From Chitinophaga pinensis (GTDB lineage: Bacteria; Bacteroidota; Bacteroidia; B-17B0; Aurantibacillaceae), in contig CAMCZO010000005.1 in the NCBI GenBank assembly GCA_945887955.1, positions 1 to 64,000 of the forward strand: DNA of 64,000 nucleotides, in the 5' to 3' direction. Both the position numbers and the translations under genes were made by a program. Below are positions 1-10,155 of the stretch, piece after piece; position 1 is the first letter of the stretch; every line of letters begins with the position of its first letter. The notes under the pieces were generated by a model, which was not told the origin of the DNA, did no database searches, and saw only the letters and a list, made by a program, of their open reading frames with translations.

Positions 1-344
1 AAAAAAAATAAAAAAATAAATGTTGATTTTAATTTGGCCTGACTCATATTTTTAAGATTTAAATTGATTAAAAAAAGCAATAATTTGATAGCCTCCAAAT
101 TCTAATAGTTAAAATTATGCAACCCGTCTTTTTCAAAATTTATTTTCATTTTTGAATTGGGTTTTTTAATTCACTCGCAAGGTCTATTTTAATTAAAGGT
201 AAAAAAATAATTTTTAAAATTATATTTTATTTTGATAAAAAGCATTCTATTCCAAAATTAGCGCATTAATCTAAGTTTAATTTAAAAAAATTTATATATT
301 TACTTAGCTCTAATTATTTATCAAGCTTAAATTAATTTTAAATA

Positions 345-2528
345 ATGAAAAAATTTATTTTTAGTGTTCTTGTTTTGGCAAGCCTTATTGCTAAGCCACA
401 ATCCTCTTCAGATGCAGCAGTTCAAATTAGTGTATCTGTTCAAGTTAATCCTGCTCAAATTACGTTGAATTGGATCGGAAATGCAACATCTTCTCAATAC
501 CAAGTGTTTCGAAAACTAAAATCAAGTTTAACATGGGGTACTGCTATTGCTAATCTTAGCGGTGCAACTAACCAGTATATTGATAATGCTGTTTCTGTTG
601 GTATAAACTACGAATATAAAATTGCTAGATCAGGCACCGGATACGTTGGATATGGCTATGTTAATTCAGGCATTCGTGTTCCCGAAATTGAAAATAGAGG
701 CAAATTAATTTTAATGGTTGATAGTAGTTTCATTTTACCATTAGCTAACGAAATCTCTCGCTATGTTAAAGATGTTGAGGGAGACGGTTGGGAAGTAATT
801 AGGCACAACGTGTTAAGAACAGGCTCGGTAACTCATGTTAAAAATTTAATTTTAAATGATTATTCACTCGATTCAACAACTATAAAAGCCGTTTTTTTAT
901 TTGGCCATATTCCAGTGCCATATAGTGGCAACATAAATCCAGATGGCCACCCCGATCATCTGGGCGCATGGCCCGCCGATGTTTATTATGGCGATGTTGA
1001 TGGAATTTGGACCGATGTTTCAGTTAATTCCACTACAGCTTCGCCTGCTCGAACACAAAATGTTCCGGGCGACGGAAAGTTTGATCAAAGTGTAGTTCCT
1101 GGTAATGTTGAATTACAAGTAGGTCGTGTCGATTTTAATGGCATGCCCAGTTTTACATTAACCGAACAGCAGCTACTACAAAATTATTTAAACAAAAATC
1201 ACGAGTATCGAAAAAAAATATTTGCACCCAATAAGCAAGCCGTTATTGACGATAATTTTGGATATTTTAATAGCGAAGCTTTTGCCGCAAGTGGATACAA
1301 AAATTTTGCGCCTTTAGTTGGGTCTTCTAATATTTTTGCCGCAGATTATTTTACAAGCTTAACTGTCAATAGTTATTTATGGTCTTATGGTTGTGGTGGC
1401 GGCACTTATAATAGTGCCGGGGGCATAGGCACAACAGCAAATTTTGCAAGCGCTAATTTAAAAGGCGTTTTTACTATGATTTTTGGTTCGTATTTTGGCG
1501 ACTGGGATTCGCAAGATAATTTCTTAAAAGCACCTTTAGCTCAAGGTAAAACGCTAACCAACGTTTGGTCAGGAAGGCCTCATTATCAATTTCATCACAT
1601 GGGGCTTGGCGAAAATATTGGATACGGTCTTTTAATTACTCAAAATAATATTAATGGATTATATTATGCTAGCCCTACTAATATTACAGGCAAATGGATA
1701 CACAACGCATTAATGGGTGACCCCACCTTAAGGCAAGATATAGTTGCGCCAGCATCAAATGTTGTTGCCACCAAATCAGGCAACAATTGTTTAATTTCTT
1801 GGGCAGCTTCTTCCGAAACCAATACAATAGGATATAATATTTATTCTAAAAACGACAGCGCTACTAATTTTGTAAAAATTAATACTGCGCCAATTGCTGG
1901 CAATACCTTTACTGATAATTGTTTAATTTATAAAGGCGTTTATACCTATATGGTGCGCGCTTTAAAATTAGAAAGTGGGCCAAGTGGCACTTATTTTAAC
2001 ATGAGCGAGGGCCTTGCCGATACCGCCTATAACGCCAGCAACATCGCCTCTATTGCTGCATTTACATCTTCTGTTGTTGGGGCTACTGTTTTTTTTGCGA
2101 ATACTTCATCTATTAGCGCGTCATATGTTTGGGATTTTGGTAATGGCGCCAGTAGTAATTTAGCAAACCCAAGTTTAACTTATAACGCAAATGGCGCTTA
2201 TAACGTGATGTTAATTGCCGCGCACCCTTGCCTTACAGATACTGCCATTAGCACAATTAATATTTACGAAGTAGGCCTTAAACAAAATAATATTGAGCAA
2301 ACCCTTCAGGTTTTTCCTAACCCAAGCAATGGCAAAATTAGTTTAATTTTAAATTTTAACGATATGGCTGATCTTGTTTTATATAATTTAGCGGGCCAAT
2401 CTGTTTTTAATCAAATGGGGATAAGCAGGTATAAAATTATAGATTTAGGCCATTTAGCCAAAGGGATTTATAATTTGCAACTAAAAACTAACAACAAAAT
2501 CTTTAATAAAAAACTAATTTTAAATTAA
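345..2528 (+). CDS. T9SS-sorted secreted protein with FN3-like, gingipain (C25)-like and PKD-like regions
   Basis: Signal peptide MKKFIFSVLVLASLIAKP; PKD-like YVWDFGNGASSNLANPSLTY; C-terminal QVFPNPSNGKISL...KKLILN typical of T9SS type A sorting domains; C25-like central region around FLFGHIPVPYSG and MIFGSYFGDWDSQDNFLKAPLA. Confidence 0.75.
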   Translation: MKKFIFSVLVLASLIAKPQSSSDAAVQISVSVQVNPAQITLNWIGNATSSQYQVFRKLKSSLTWGTAIANLSGATNQYIDNAVSVGINYEYKIARSGTGYVGYGYVNSGIRVPEIENRGKLILMVDSSFILPLANEISRYVKDVEGDGWEVIRHNVLRTGSVTHVKNLILNDYSLDSTTIKAVFLFGHIPVPYSGNINPDGHPDHLGAWPADVYYGDVDGIWTDVSVNSTTASPARTQNVPGDGKFDQSVVPGNVELQVGRVDFNGMPSFTLTEQQLLQNYLNKNHEYRKKIFAPNKQAVIDDNFGYFNSEAFAASGYKNFAPLVGSSNIFAADYFTSLTVNSYLWSYGCGGGTYNSAGGIGTTANFASANLKGVFTMIFGSYFGDWDSQDNFLKAPLAQGKTLTNVWSGRPHYQFHHMGLGENIGYGLLITQNNINGLYYASPTNITGKWIHNALMGDPTLRQDIVAPASNVVATKSGNNCLISWAASSETNTIGYNIYSKNDSATNFVKINTAPIAGNTFTDNCLIYKGVYTYMVRALKLESGPSGTYFNMSEGLADTAYNASNIASIAAFTSSVVGATVFFANTSSISASYVWDFGNGASSNLANPSLTYNANGAYNVMLIAAHPCLTDTAISTINIYEVGLKQNNIEQTLQVFPNPSNGKISLILNFNDMADLVLYNLAGQSVFNQMGISRYKIIDLGHLAKGIYNLQLKTNNKIFNKKLILN

Positions 2529-2891
2529 GATAGTTATAAAAAAAACAAAATGGACTTGGATAAAAATAAATATTAATATAATGTTTTAATGCCTTGTCTG
2601 AGGAATTGAAATTTGACTAATTGAATTTTTTTTTCGTGGTTATTTTTCGATATTTTTTTGTAAATGCCATTTAAATTATTTTAAAAATAATTTAGTCTGG
2701 TGTTAAAAAAAATTGGTTTTCAAATGAAAGATATTTTTTATTTCTAAATCCAATGAACCGGTATATATTTAAAGGATTGATAGTTGGAAATCGTACTAAA
2801 AAAAGCAAATCTAATGACAAAAAACCCCTATTTGAAAATTTGATAAAATGAAGGAATACTTATATTTAAAATATAATAATTTTTGTTTTTT

Positions 2892-3617
2892 TTAATTTCC
2901 AAAAACTTTTTTTAGTAATTCTGAAGCTCTAGCCATTGGATCTTTTCTTATTTTAGCTTCTTCCTCAGCAATTAAATACATTAATCCTGCGATTGCTTTA
3001 TCTGTAATATATTCATCTAAGTTTGGATTTTGTTTTTTTACAAAAGGTATTGTATTATAAGTATTTGCTAAAGGCTCCCAATAGGCGGTAACTTTTGTTT
3101 TAGAAATAGCTTCTTTTACAATTGGCATAAATTTATTTTTTAAAGGACTAGAAGTGGTTTTTATTAAGTATTCGGTTGCTGCATGCTCAGTTCCCTTTAA
3201 AATACTATAACCATCTTGAACGCTCATGTTTTTAATAGCATCTAAAAAAATAGTTGCGGCAGTTTTTGATGCTTCTTCAGCGGCTCTATTTAGGCTTTGT
3301 TCAAACTCAATTATTTTATTAGACATACCCATACCGCTTAATTTAGACTTCATATCTTTCGCTTCTTCGGGCCATGGAATAAAGATAGCAGGGTTTTTAT
3401 AAAACCCATCCATTTTACTTGCTAAGCCAGAAGCACCCGAAGCGCCAACATTAAGAGCTTCTTTTAATCCAGCTACAATTTCTTCGCTTGATAAATTAGA
3501 TTTAGGAGCAGTAAAAGCGCCAAGCTTGTCTTTTCCTTGATTTAACGCATTTTTAAAAGATTGTGAAAAAAAAGTAGAAGAAAAAAGTAAAGAAAAACAA
3601 TAGATAAAAAGTTTCAT
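2892..3617 (-). CDS. DUF4197 domain-containing protein
   Basis: Signal peptide; LSSEEIVAGLKEALNVGASGASGLASKMDGFYKNPAIFIPWPEEAK resembles the DUF4197 family. Confidence 0.8.
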   Translation of the reverse strand: MKLFIYCFSLLFSSTFFSQSFKNALNQGKDKLGAFTAPKSNLSSEEIVAGLKEALNVGASGASGLASKMDGFYKNPAIFIPWPEEAKDMKSKLSGMGMSNKIIEFEQSLNRAAEEASKTAATIFLDAIKNMSVQDGYSILKGTEHAATEYLIKTTSSPLKNKFMPIVKEAISKTKVTAYWEPLANTYNTIPFVKKQNPNLDEYITDKAIAGLMYLIAEEEAKIRKDPMARASELLKKVFGN

Positions 3618-3775
3618 AATGGAATAGATTTAAAATTAATGATAATGAAGTAAAAAGTTATTTTATTTAAACTGCAACTTGTGTAAAATTAATAATTAAT
3701 AATTATAAGTTAAATAATTTTTTGATTAATTTAAATTAATGAATTTTACAGAAATTAAATAAGCACAGCTCTTTC

Positions 3776-5053
3776 ATGAAAGCAGAAATTTTAACCATTG
3801 GCGACGAAATTTTAATAGGCCAAATAACCAATACAAATAGTGTTTGGATTGCCCAGCAATTAAATTTAATGGGAATTAAAATTGTTCATATGGCAAGTGT
3901 TTCGGACAATGAGGATGAAATTATAAAAGCTTTAGAAGATGCTACATTACGTGCAGACTTTGTATTTATAACCGGAGGCTTAGGGCCAACCAAAGATGAT
4001 ATTACAAAAAAAACAATTGCAAAGTTTTTTAATACTGAATTAGTCATAAACGAAACAGTTTTAAAAATGGTTTCAGATTATTTTTTAAAAAGAGATAAAA
4101 AACTATTACCAACAAATTATAATCAAGCACTAGTTCCTAAAGGCTGCCAAGTAATTTTAAATCAAAATGGAACAGCACCGAGTATTTGGATGAAAAAGAA
4201 CAATACTGTTTTTATATGCATGCCCGGTGTACCATACGAAATGAAAGCCATGATGACGGACATTATATTACCAAAAATAAAAACAGAAAACAATTTGCCT
4301 TTTATTTATCATCATACGGTTCTTACAACTGGCATTGGCGAAAGTGCATTAGCAGAATTAATAGCTGATTGGGAGGATAAATTAATTAATAAAAATATAA
4401 AGCTAGCATATTTACCACAATTAGGCATTGTAAGATTAAGACTATCGACTTTTGGAAATTATTTAGAAGTTTTGAAAAAAAACATTTATTCTGCTATCGA
4501 AGAATTAAATATAATTATTGAGGAATTTATTTTTGGCCATGAAAATTATGGAGAAGAATCACCTTCGTTAGAAAAAATAGTTAGCGAACTTCTTAGAGAA
4601 AAAAAACAAACTCTTGCTTTAGCAGAAAGTTGTACAGGAGGATATATTTCTAATTTATTTATTCAGTTACCTGGCGCTTCAGAAATTTTTAAAGGAGCTA
4701 TCGTCCCTTATACAAATTTTTCAAAACAAGATTTATTAAACGTAGATAAAACTATTTTTGAAACTGTGGGGGCGGTTAGCAAAGAGTGTGTAACTCAATT
4801 AGCAAAACAAGTCTTATTAAAATTTAATAGTGATTATTCTATAGCAATTTCTGGAATTGCCGGGCCAAGTGGAGGAACAGATGAAAAGCCAGTTGGAACT
4901 GTTTGGATAGCAGTTGCAAATAAAGAAAAAGTTAGGGCGCTTAAATTTCAATTCGGTGATCATAGGCAAAGAAATATAATTATGAGCGCAAATGCGGCAA
5001 TTAATTTGTTAAGGAAATTTTTAATAAAAATAAATCATCAAAATAATGAGTAA
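3776..5053 (+). CDS. cinA: CinA family competence/damage-inducible protein (nicotinamide-nucleotide amidase)
   Basis: MKAEILTIGDEILIGQITNTNS; FITGGLGPTKDD; C-terminal LALAESCTGGYISN and GIAGPSGGTDEKPVGTVWIA. Confidence 0.95.
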   Translation: MKAEILTIGDEILIGQITNTNSVWIAQQLNLMGIKIVHMASVSDNEDEIIKALEDATLRADFVFITGGLGPTKDDITKKTIAKFFNTELVINETVLKMVSDYFLKRDKKLLPTNYNQALVPKGCQVILNQNGTAPSIWMKKNNTVFICMPGVPYEMKAMMTDIILPKIKTENNLPFIYHHTVLTTGIGESALAELIADWEDKLINKNIKLAYLPQLGIVRLRLSTFGNYLEVLKKNIYSAIEELNIIIEEFIFGHENYGEESPSLEKIVSELLREKKQTLALAESCTGGYISNLFIQLPGASEIFKGAIVPYTNFSKQDLLNVDKTIFETVGAVSKECVTQLAKQVLLKFNSDYSIAISGIAGPSGGTDEKPVGTVWIAVANKEKVRALKFQFGDHRQRNIIMSANAAINLLRKFLIKINHQNNE

Positions 5054-5137
5054 ACAGCTTGTTTAAACTATTGAAAGTCGAAAATATAAATTATTTTTTA
5101 TTTACATTTACATTTATATTAATTAAACCAAAATCAA

Positions 5138-7078
5138 ATGAAAATATTTACGCGTAATGTAATAATATTGTTTACACTATTATTTACACAAAAACTAACA
5201 TCGCAAGTTTTTTGTTCTCCAAATTTTACTTATACTATTAACGGTGGTAATGTAACTTTCACAAGCACATCAGCTGGAGTTAGTTCTATTAGCACAACCT
5301 ATTATTGGAATTTTGGCAATAACACCAATGCAAGTGGGTTAAATTTAATATTTACTAATACTACTTATACAACAAATGGCACTTACACTGTTACTTTATT
5401 TATTTCAAGTGCAGTCCCGAGCTGCTCAAACCAAATTTCTTATACCATTAATATTACAGGGGCTATTACGCCAACATGTTCTTTAATAAGTAATTTTGCA
5501 TCTTCTCAGGGCGCTAACGGATTGGTTAATTTTAATAACACATCTACAGGCACTGTCGGTGGAACAACCTATTTCTGGAATTTTGGCGATGCAACAAATA
5601 GCACTAGCTTTTCGCCCGCGCACACCTATACAAGTAATGGAACGTACACCGTATCTCTGGCAGCAAATAATAATTTTACAGCATCTTGCGCATCTACTAA
5701 GACTGCGGTAGTGGTTGTTAACTCCATCTGTAATTTAGCAGCTAACTTTACCTATACTATGGGAGCAAATGGTTTAGTTAATTTTATAAGCACTTCAATA
5801 GGAACAAATTCTTTTACTAATTATAGATGGACTTTTGGTAATGGAATTGTTTTATCAGGAAATAACATGACATCAACAGCTCAAACTTATACAGCAAATG
5901 GAACGTATGTTGTAACATTAAAAGACTCTACTTCGAATCCAGCTTGTGTAAGTCAAATTTCTCAAACTATAAATATTGGTAATGTTGTAAATCCATGTAA
6001 TTTATCGGCAAATTTTTCGGGAGCAGGAACCAACGGTGTTTTTAATTTTAATAATACAAGTACTGGAACTTCGGCAGGGGTAACCTATTTATGGAATTTT
6101 GGAGATGCGACAACATCTCCAAGTGTTTCACCAAGCCACACATATACTAATGCAGGCAATTATACGGTAACATTAAGTGCAAATAACAATTATTCCTATT
6201 CATGTGTTTCGACAAAAACTACAGTGATATCAGTTTCGATTTGCAGCTTGGCAAGTAATTTTACTCATACTGTTGGTGCGAATGGATTGGTTAATTTTAG
6301 CAGTACCTCAACTGGAACTAATGCACTTACAGGCTATTCTTGGAATTTTGGAGATGGGAATAATGGGAATGGAGCAAACACTTCACATGTATATAATAAT
6401 GGAAATTATATAGTAACATTAAATGCTGTTAATTATTCAGTTAATCCATCATGCTCCGACACCTCATCTCACTCTATAATTGTAAATACTAACACCTGTA
6501 TTGCCAATGCTAACTTTTCAATTGCTCCAACAGCAACGGCTCAATATTGGAATGTTATTCCTGCGTCTCCGGCAAACGTATCTAGTGCAATATGGACATG
6601 GGGAGATGGATCTTCGAGTAACACACTTTATACTTCTCATCAATATTCTGCTGCAGGAACATACTCTCTTTGTTTAACAGTAACCGTTAATTGTGGAGCT
6701 ACTTCTTCCCATTGTTCTTCATATTATATATTTAGATCAAGCGAACAAGATAATTCGACAATGATTTATGTGAATGTGATTGATCCATATATTTTTATGG
6801 CTAATTCAAACATAGAGATGAAAAGCATACTTTATACAATTTATCCTAATCCAAGTAATGGAGATTTTAATTTAAATGTAAGCGGATTGGATTATGGGCT
6901 TGTTAAAGTTTCAATATCTAACATTATTGGCAAGCAAGTTTTTGAAACAGAAGTGGAAGCATCGAATGGATCTTTGTCTAAAGAGTTACACGTAAATTAT
7001 TTATCTAACGGAATTTATTTTGTAAAAATAAATTCAGGAAAAAAAGAGCACATTAAAAAAATAGTAATTAATAACTAG
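5138..7078 (+). CDS. T9SS-sorted protein with about six PKD-like repeats
   Basis: Repeated YxWNFGDG/A...SPxHTYTxxGxYTVxL motifs; C-terminal IYPNPSNGDFNLNVSG...KKIVINN. Confidence 0.85.
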   Translation: MKIFTRNVIILFTLLFTQKLTSQVFCSPNFTYTINGGNVTFTSTSAGVSSISTTYYWNFGNNTNASGLNLIFTNTTYTTNGTYTVTLFISSAVPSCSNQISYTINITGAITPTCSLISNFASSQGANGLVNFNNTSTGTVGGTTYFWNFGDATNSTSFSPAHTYTSNGTYTVSLAANNNFTASCASTKTAVVVVNSICNLAANFTYTMGANGLVNFISTSIGTNSFTNYRWTFGNGIVLSGNNMTSTAQTYTANGTYVVTLKDSTSNPACVSQISQTINIGNVVNPCNLSANFSGAGTNGVFNFNNTSTGTSAGVTYLWNFGDATTSPSVSPSHTYTNAGNYTVTLSANNNYSYSCVSTKTTVISVSICSLASNFTHTVGANGLVNFSSTSTGTNALTGYSWNFGDGNNGNGANTSHVYNNGNYIVTLNAVNYSVNPSCSDTSSHSIIVNTNTCIANANFSIAPTATAQYWNVIPASPANVSSAIWTWGDGSSSNTLYTSHQYSAAGTYSLCLTVTVNCGATSSHCSSYYIFRSSEQDNSTMIYVNVIDPYIFMANSNIEMKSILYTIYPNPSNGDFNLNVSGLDYGLVKVSISNIIGKQVFETEVEASNGSLSKELHVNYLSNGIYFVKINSGKKEHIKKIVINN

Positions 7079-7120
7079 CCCTTTTTCGAATAAAAATACT
7101 TTCGCTTAAAAAACGTTTTT

Positions 7121-8242
7121 TTATTTTAAATGAATGAGTTCGTTTGTTTTTAGCATTAAATCCATAAAAAGAATTTTCGGATTTGCATTGCGTTCGATAT
7201 AATAATAATTTTGATTAAACTCATTAATGAGCGTTTCATAATTTTTATGATTTATAAAAGGTGCAAACTTTTCTAAAAATTGATATTCTTGCCCGGTTAA
7301 TCTTACAAGATTTTTATCGCCATAATTAAACATTAAACTATCTCTAAAAACTTCTAAAGCATATTGTAAAAATTGTTTTTGTTTTTCGCGACCAGTTGCT
7401 GCGTTATCGTCAATCCACTGTAATACTTTTCCACAATCAAATCTTAATGTTAAACGCATAAAGTTTTGAAAGTTGTTTAAAAAAGAAATACTTTCTTCGT
7501 TATTTGTTAGTATTAGAATAGCTTCTGCATAATTTCCGTTTGCTAATAATGCCGATTGTTTAGATACTTCATCAGAAACGCCAAAATGTTTTATTAAACC
7601 ATTGCTAATTTCATCTTCGCTACATTGTTGAAAAGGAATTTGCTGTACTCTAGATATAATTGTAGGAAGTAATTTTTCAATATTATTGCTTACAAGAATA
7701 AAAATTGTTTGATCGGGTGGCTCCTCTAATATTTTTAATAATTTGTTGGCCGCTTCAGCGTTCATTCGTTCTGGTTGCCATATAATCATTATTTTGTAAG
7801 AGCCCTCGAAGCTCGTGTAGCTCAATTTTTTTATTATATCATTCGATTCTTCAACGGGAATGATGGGTTGTTTGTTATCTGCTTTTAATTCATCGAACCA
7901 AGAATCAATTGTTAAGTAGTGATTTTGTAAAAAAGCACTTCTAAATTCTGAGATTAAATCGTTACTACTTTTAATTGATTTGCTTTTTGCAATTGGGAAA
8001 ACGAGGTGCAGATCGGGATGAATAAGTTTTGAAATTTTATTACAGGAATTGCAAGCCCCGCAAGGACCATCGGCTAATTTGGTTATGCAAAATAAATGTT
8101 GAGCAAAAACAATAGCAGTGGGTAAATTACCGCTTCCATCATGGCCACCAAACAATAATGCATGAGGGACCCTGCCTTCGTTTACCATTTTAATTAAACG
8201 ATGCTTGGGTTCAGATTGGCCAATTATTTGATTATAGTTCAT
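7121..8242 (-). CDS. holB: DNA polymerase III subunit delta'-like
   Basis: GQSEPKHRLIKMVNEGRVPHALLFGGHDGSG; zinc-binding CGACNSCNKI; AANKLLKILEEPPDQTIFILVSNN. Confidence 0.9.
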   Translation of the reverse strand: MNYNQIIGQSEPKHRLIKMVNEGRVPHALLFGGHDGSGNLPTAIVFAQHLFCITKLADGPCGACNSCNKISKLIHPDLHLVFPIAKSKSIKSSNDLISEFRSAFLQNHYLTIDSWFDELKADNKQPIIPVEESNDIIKKLSYTSFEGSYKIMIIWQPERMNAEAANKLLKILEEPPDQTIFILVSNNIEKLLPTIISRVQQIPFQQCSEDEISNGLIKHFGVSDEVSKQSALLANGNYAEAILILTNNEESISFLNNFQNFMRLTLRFDCGKVLQWIDDNAATGREKQKQFLQYALEVFRDSLMFNYGDKNLVRLTGQEYQFLEKFAPFINHKNYETLINEFNQNYYYIERNANPKILFMDLMLKTNELIHLK

Positions 8243-8254
8243 TAAAATTAAAAC

Positions 8255-8821
8255 TTATTTTACATTAAATTCATTCATACAACGTGGCAAGCCAATAAAA
8301 GCGAATGCTTTAATAGCATCGCAGCATAATTTAACACGATCGTTTAAGGTCTTTAATTCTTCCTCGTTCCACTTACCAAGAACATAATTAACTTGAGAAC
8401 CTTCATTAAAACTATTACTTATGCCAAATCTAAGTCTAGGATATTGTGTGGTATTTATTAATTCTTGAATATTTTTTAATCCATTGTGACCACCATCGCT
8501 GCCCTTGGGGCCTATTCGAATTTTCCCAAAAGGCAAGGCCAGATCGTCTAAAATAACCAGTAAATTTTCTGGATTTATTTTTTTTGCTTGTAACCAATAT
8601 TGTACGGCTTTACCACTTAAATTCATAAAAGTAGTTGGCTTTATTAAAATTAAATGTTGGCCTTTATATTTTAATTCTGCAATTTCGACATGCCTATCTG
8701 ATTTAAATATAAGGCCAGCTTCCTTTGCAAGTTCATCAATAATTTTAAACCCAATGTTGTGTCGGGTTTCGGCATACTCTTCGCCTATATTTCCTAAACC
8801 AACGATTAAAAATTTACTCAT
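8255..8821 (-). CDS. pth: Peptidyl-tRNA hydrolase
   Basis: LIVGLGNIGEEYAETRHNIGF; KPTTFMNLSGKAV; DDLALPFGKIRIGPKGSDGGHNGLKNI. Confidence 0.97.
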   Translation of the reverse strand: MSKFLIVGLGNIGEEYAETRHNIGFKIIDELAKEAGLIFKSDRHVEIAELKYKGQHLILIKPTTFMNLSGKAVQYWLQAKKINPENLLVILDDLALPFGKIRIGPKGSDGGHNGLKNIQELINTTQYPRLRFGISNSFNEGSQVNYVLGKWNEEELKTLNDRVKLCCDAIKAFAFIGLPRCMNEFNVK

Positions 8822-8862
8822 TGTAAACCCTTTAATTAAAATTATTTATTGTTACAAAGTAT

Positions 8863-9282
8863 TTAATTTTTTTTGTGCAAATTGTGTTTAATATTATATC
8901 TAACACATTTCCAATACTCTTTGCTATAACTTACAAAAACCTCTTCGCCTTTATCAATATCACGATCGGCAACAATAAAGCAATTATTTGAAATAACTTT
9001 ATAAGAGGCGTTATTTTTAATTCCTTTATTTCTGCTTATGCCTTGCGCATCGTTTGCATAACGGGCTTTATAGTTTGGTGTTGAGAAGGCATCGATGCAT
9101 CTTTTTTTATTTATAAAAAATAAATAGCCATCTTTATCTTCAAGAACTCTTTTTTCGTATTCTTTCCAATCTATAATTTCTCCTTTGTATTCAATAATAA
9201 TAGAGCCTTTTTTAATTTGTTTGTTTGTAAAAAGGCCTTTGCCTGCATTTGATAATAATGATTTTTTAACTATTAGTGTCAT
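8863..9282 (-). CDS. SET domain-containing protein
   Basis: KKSLLSNAGKGLFTNKQIKKGSIIIEYKGEII...ARYANDAQGI...DIDKGEEVFVSYSKEYW matches the SET domain pattern. Confidence 0.88.
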   Translation of the reverse strand: MTLIVKKSLLSNAGKGLFTNKQIKKGSIIIEYKGEIIDWKEYEKRVLEDKDGYLFFINKKRCIDAFSTPNYKARYANDAQGISRNKGIKNNASYKVISNNCFIVADRDIDKGEEVFVSYSKEYWKCVRYNIKHNLHKKN

Positions 9283-9395
9283 AATGGCGACAAATGTAAA
9301 TGTTTTTTTTGAATACCTCGTTCGATAAAAAAAAGTTCTTGAAATTGGTAAAAACTTGTTGTGTTTTGTTAAGAATTAAGGTAATACGACCTTCT

Positions 9396-10151
9396 TTAAT
9401 AATACTGTTGTATATGTCCGCCGCTAATTATTTGAAAGGATTTATTTTCTTTTGCTATTTTAGTTGAAATTAATTCACATCCATTTTCGGAAATTATTAA
9501 AAGTCGGTTACAGTATTTTAATAATAAGTCTAAATCGTGGGAGCTAATTAAAATGCATTTATTTTTTTCTTCACTTAATTTTTTTAGGAGAATAAAAATA
9601 TCATGTTTAGATGCATAATCTAAAAAGGCGCTCGGCTCATCTAAAAGCATAATTGGAGTTTGTTGTGCTAAAGCTTTTGCAATTATTGTTTTCTGAAATA
9701 AGCCATCACTCAATTCGGAGCTTAGTTTATTTATATGGTCTGACAAATTACAGGCTTTTATAGCCTCATTAATATAGGCTTTATGATTATTAAATAATTG
9801 ATTGAATGAATTAGAATAAGGCATTTGGCCAGATGCAACAATGTCGTATGCAGTTAAATTAAACCCTTCAATTTTTTCTGTTAAAACAACAGAAATTTGT
9901 TGCGATAGCTCCAATAAAGACATTTGTTTACGAGGTCGCTGATTAATAAAAATTTCACCAGTCAAAGGCAAAATAAGGCCGCTGATACTTTTTAATAATG
10001 TTGATTTTCCAATGCCGTTTATGCCAACAATTCCAACCATTTCGCCCATAAAAAAAGACGCATTGATGTTTTTTAAAACAGTAAGGTGACTATTGTTTTT
10101 TATATAACCTAGATCGGCATTTTTTATTGAGATACATTCTGTCTGATTCAT
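9396..10151 (-). CDS. FecE/BtuD-type ABC transporter ATP-binding protein
   Basis: Walker A GINGIGKSTLLKSISG; signature-like ELSDGLFQKTIIAKALAQ; Walker B PIMLLDEPSAFLD. Confidence 0.9.
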   Translation of the reverse strand: MNQTECISIKNADLGYIKNNSHLTVLKNINASFFMGEMVGIVGINGIGKSTLLKSISGLILPLTGEIFINQRPRKQMSLLELSQQISVVLTEKIEGFNLTAYDIVASGQMPYSNSFNQLFNNHKAYINEAIKACNLSDHINKLSSELSDGLFQKTIIAKALAQQTPIMLLDEPSAFLDYASKHDIFILLKKLSEEKNKCILISSHDLDLLLKYCNRLLIISENGCELISTKIAKENKSFQIISGGHIQQYY

Positions 10152-10155
10152 CTTA

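Noticed and set aside
1-344. A/T tracts at the window start as a possible origin or IS end
   Set aside because: No DnaA-box cluster, inverted repeats or transposase; ordinary AT-rich spacer.
3725-3740. 16-bp perfect palindrome ATTAATTTAAATTAAT upstream of cinA
   Set aside because: Pure A/T palindrome in extremely AT-rich spacer; chance is adequate.
5059-5066. Single TTGTTTAA half-site upstream of the PKD-repeat gene
   Set aside because: An isolated 8-mer is expected several times by chance in a window of this composition; no partner half-sites.
8505-8891. 128-aa plus-strand ORF antisense to pth
   Set aside because: Overlaps conserved Pth and has no domain support.
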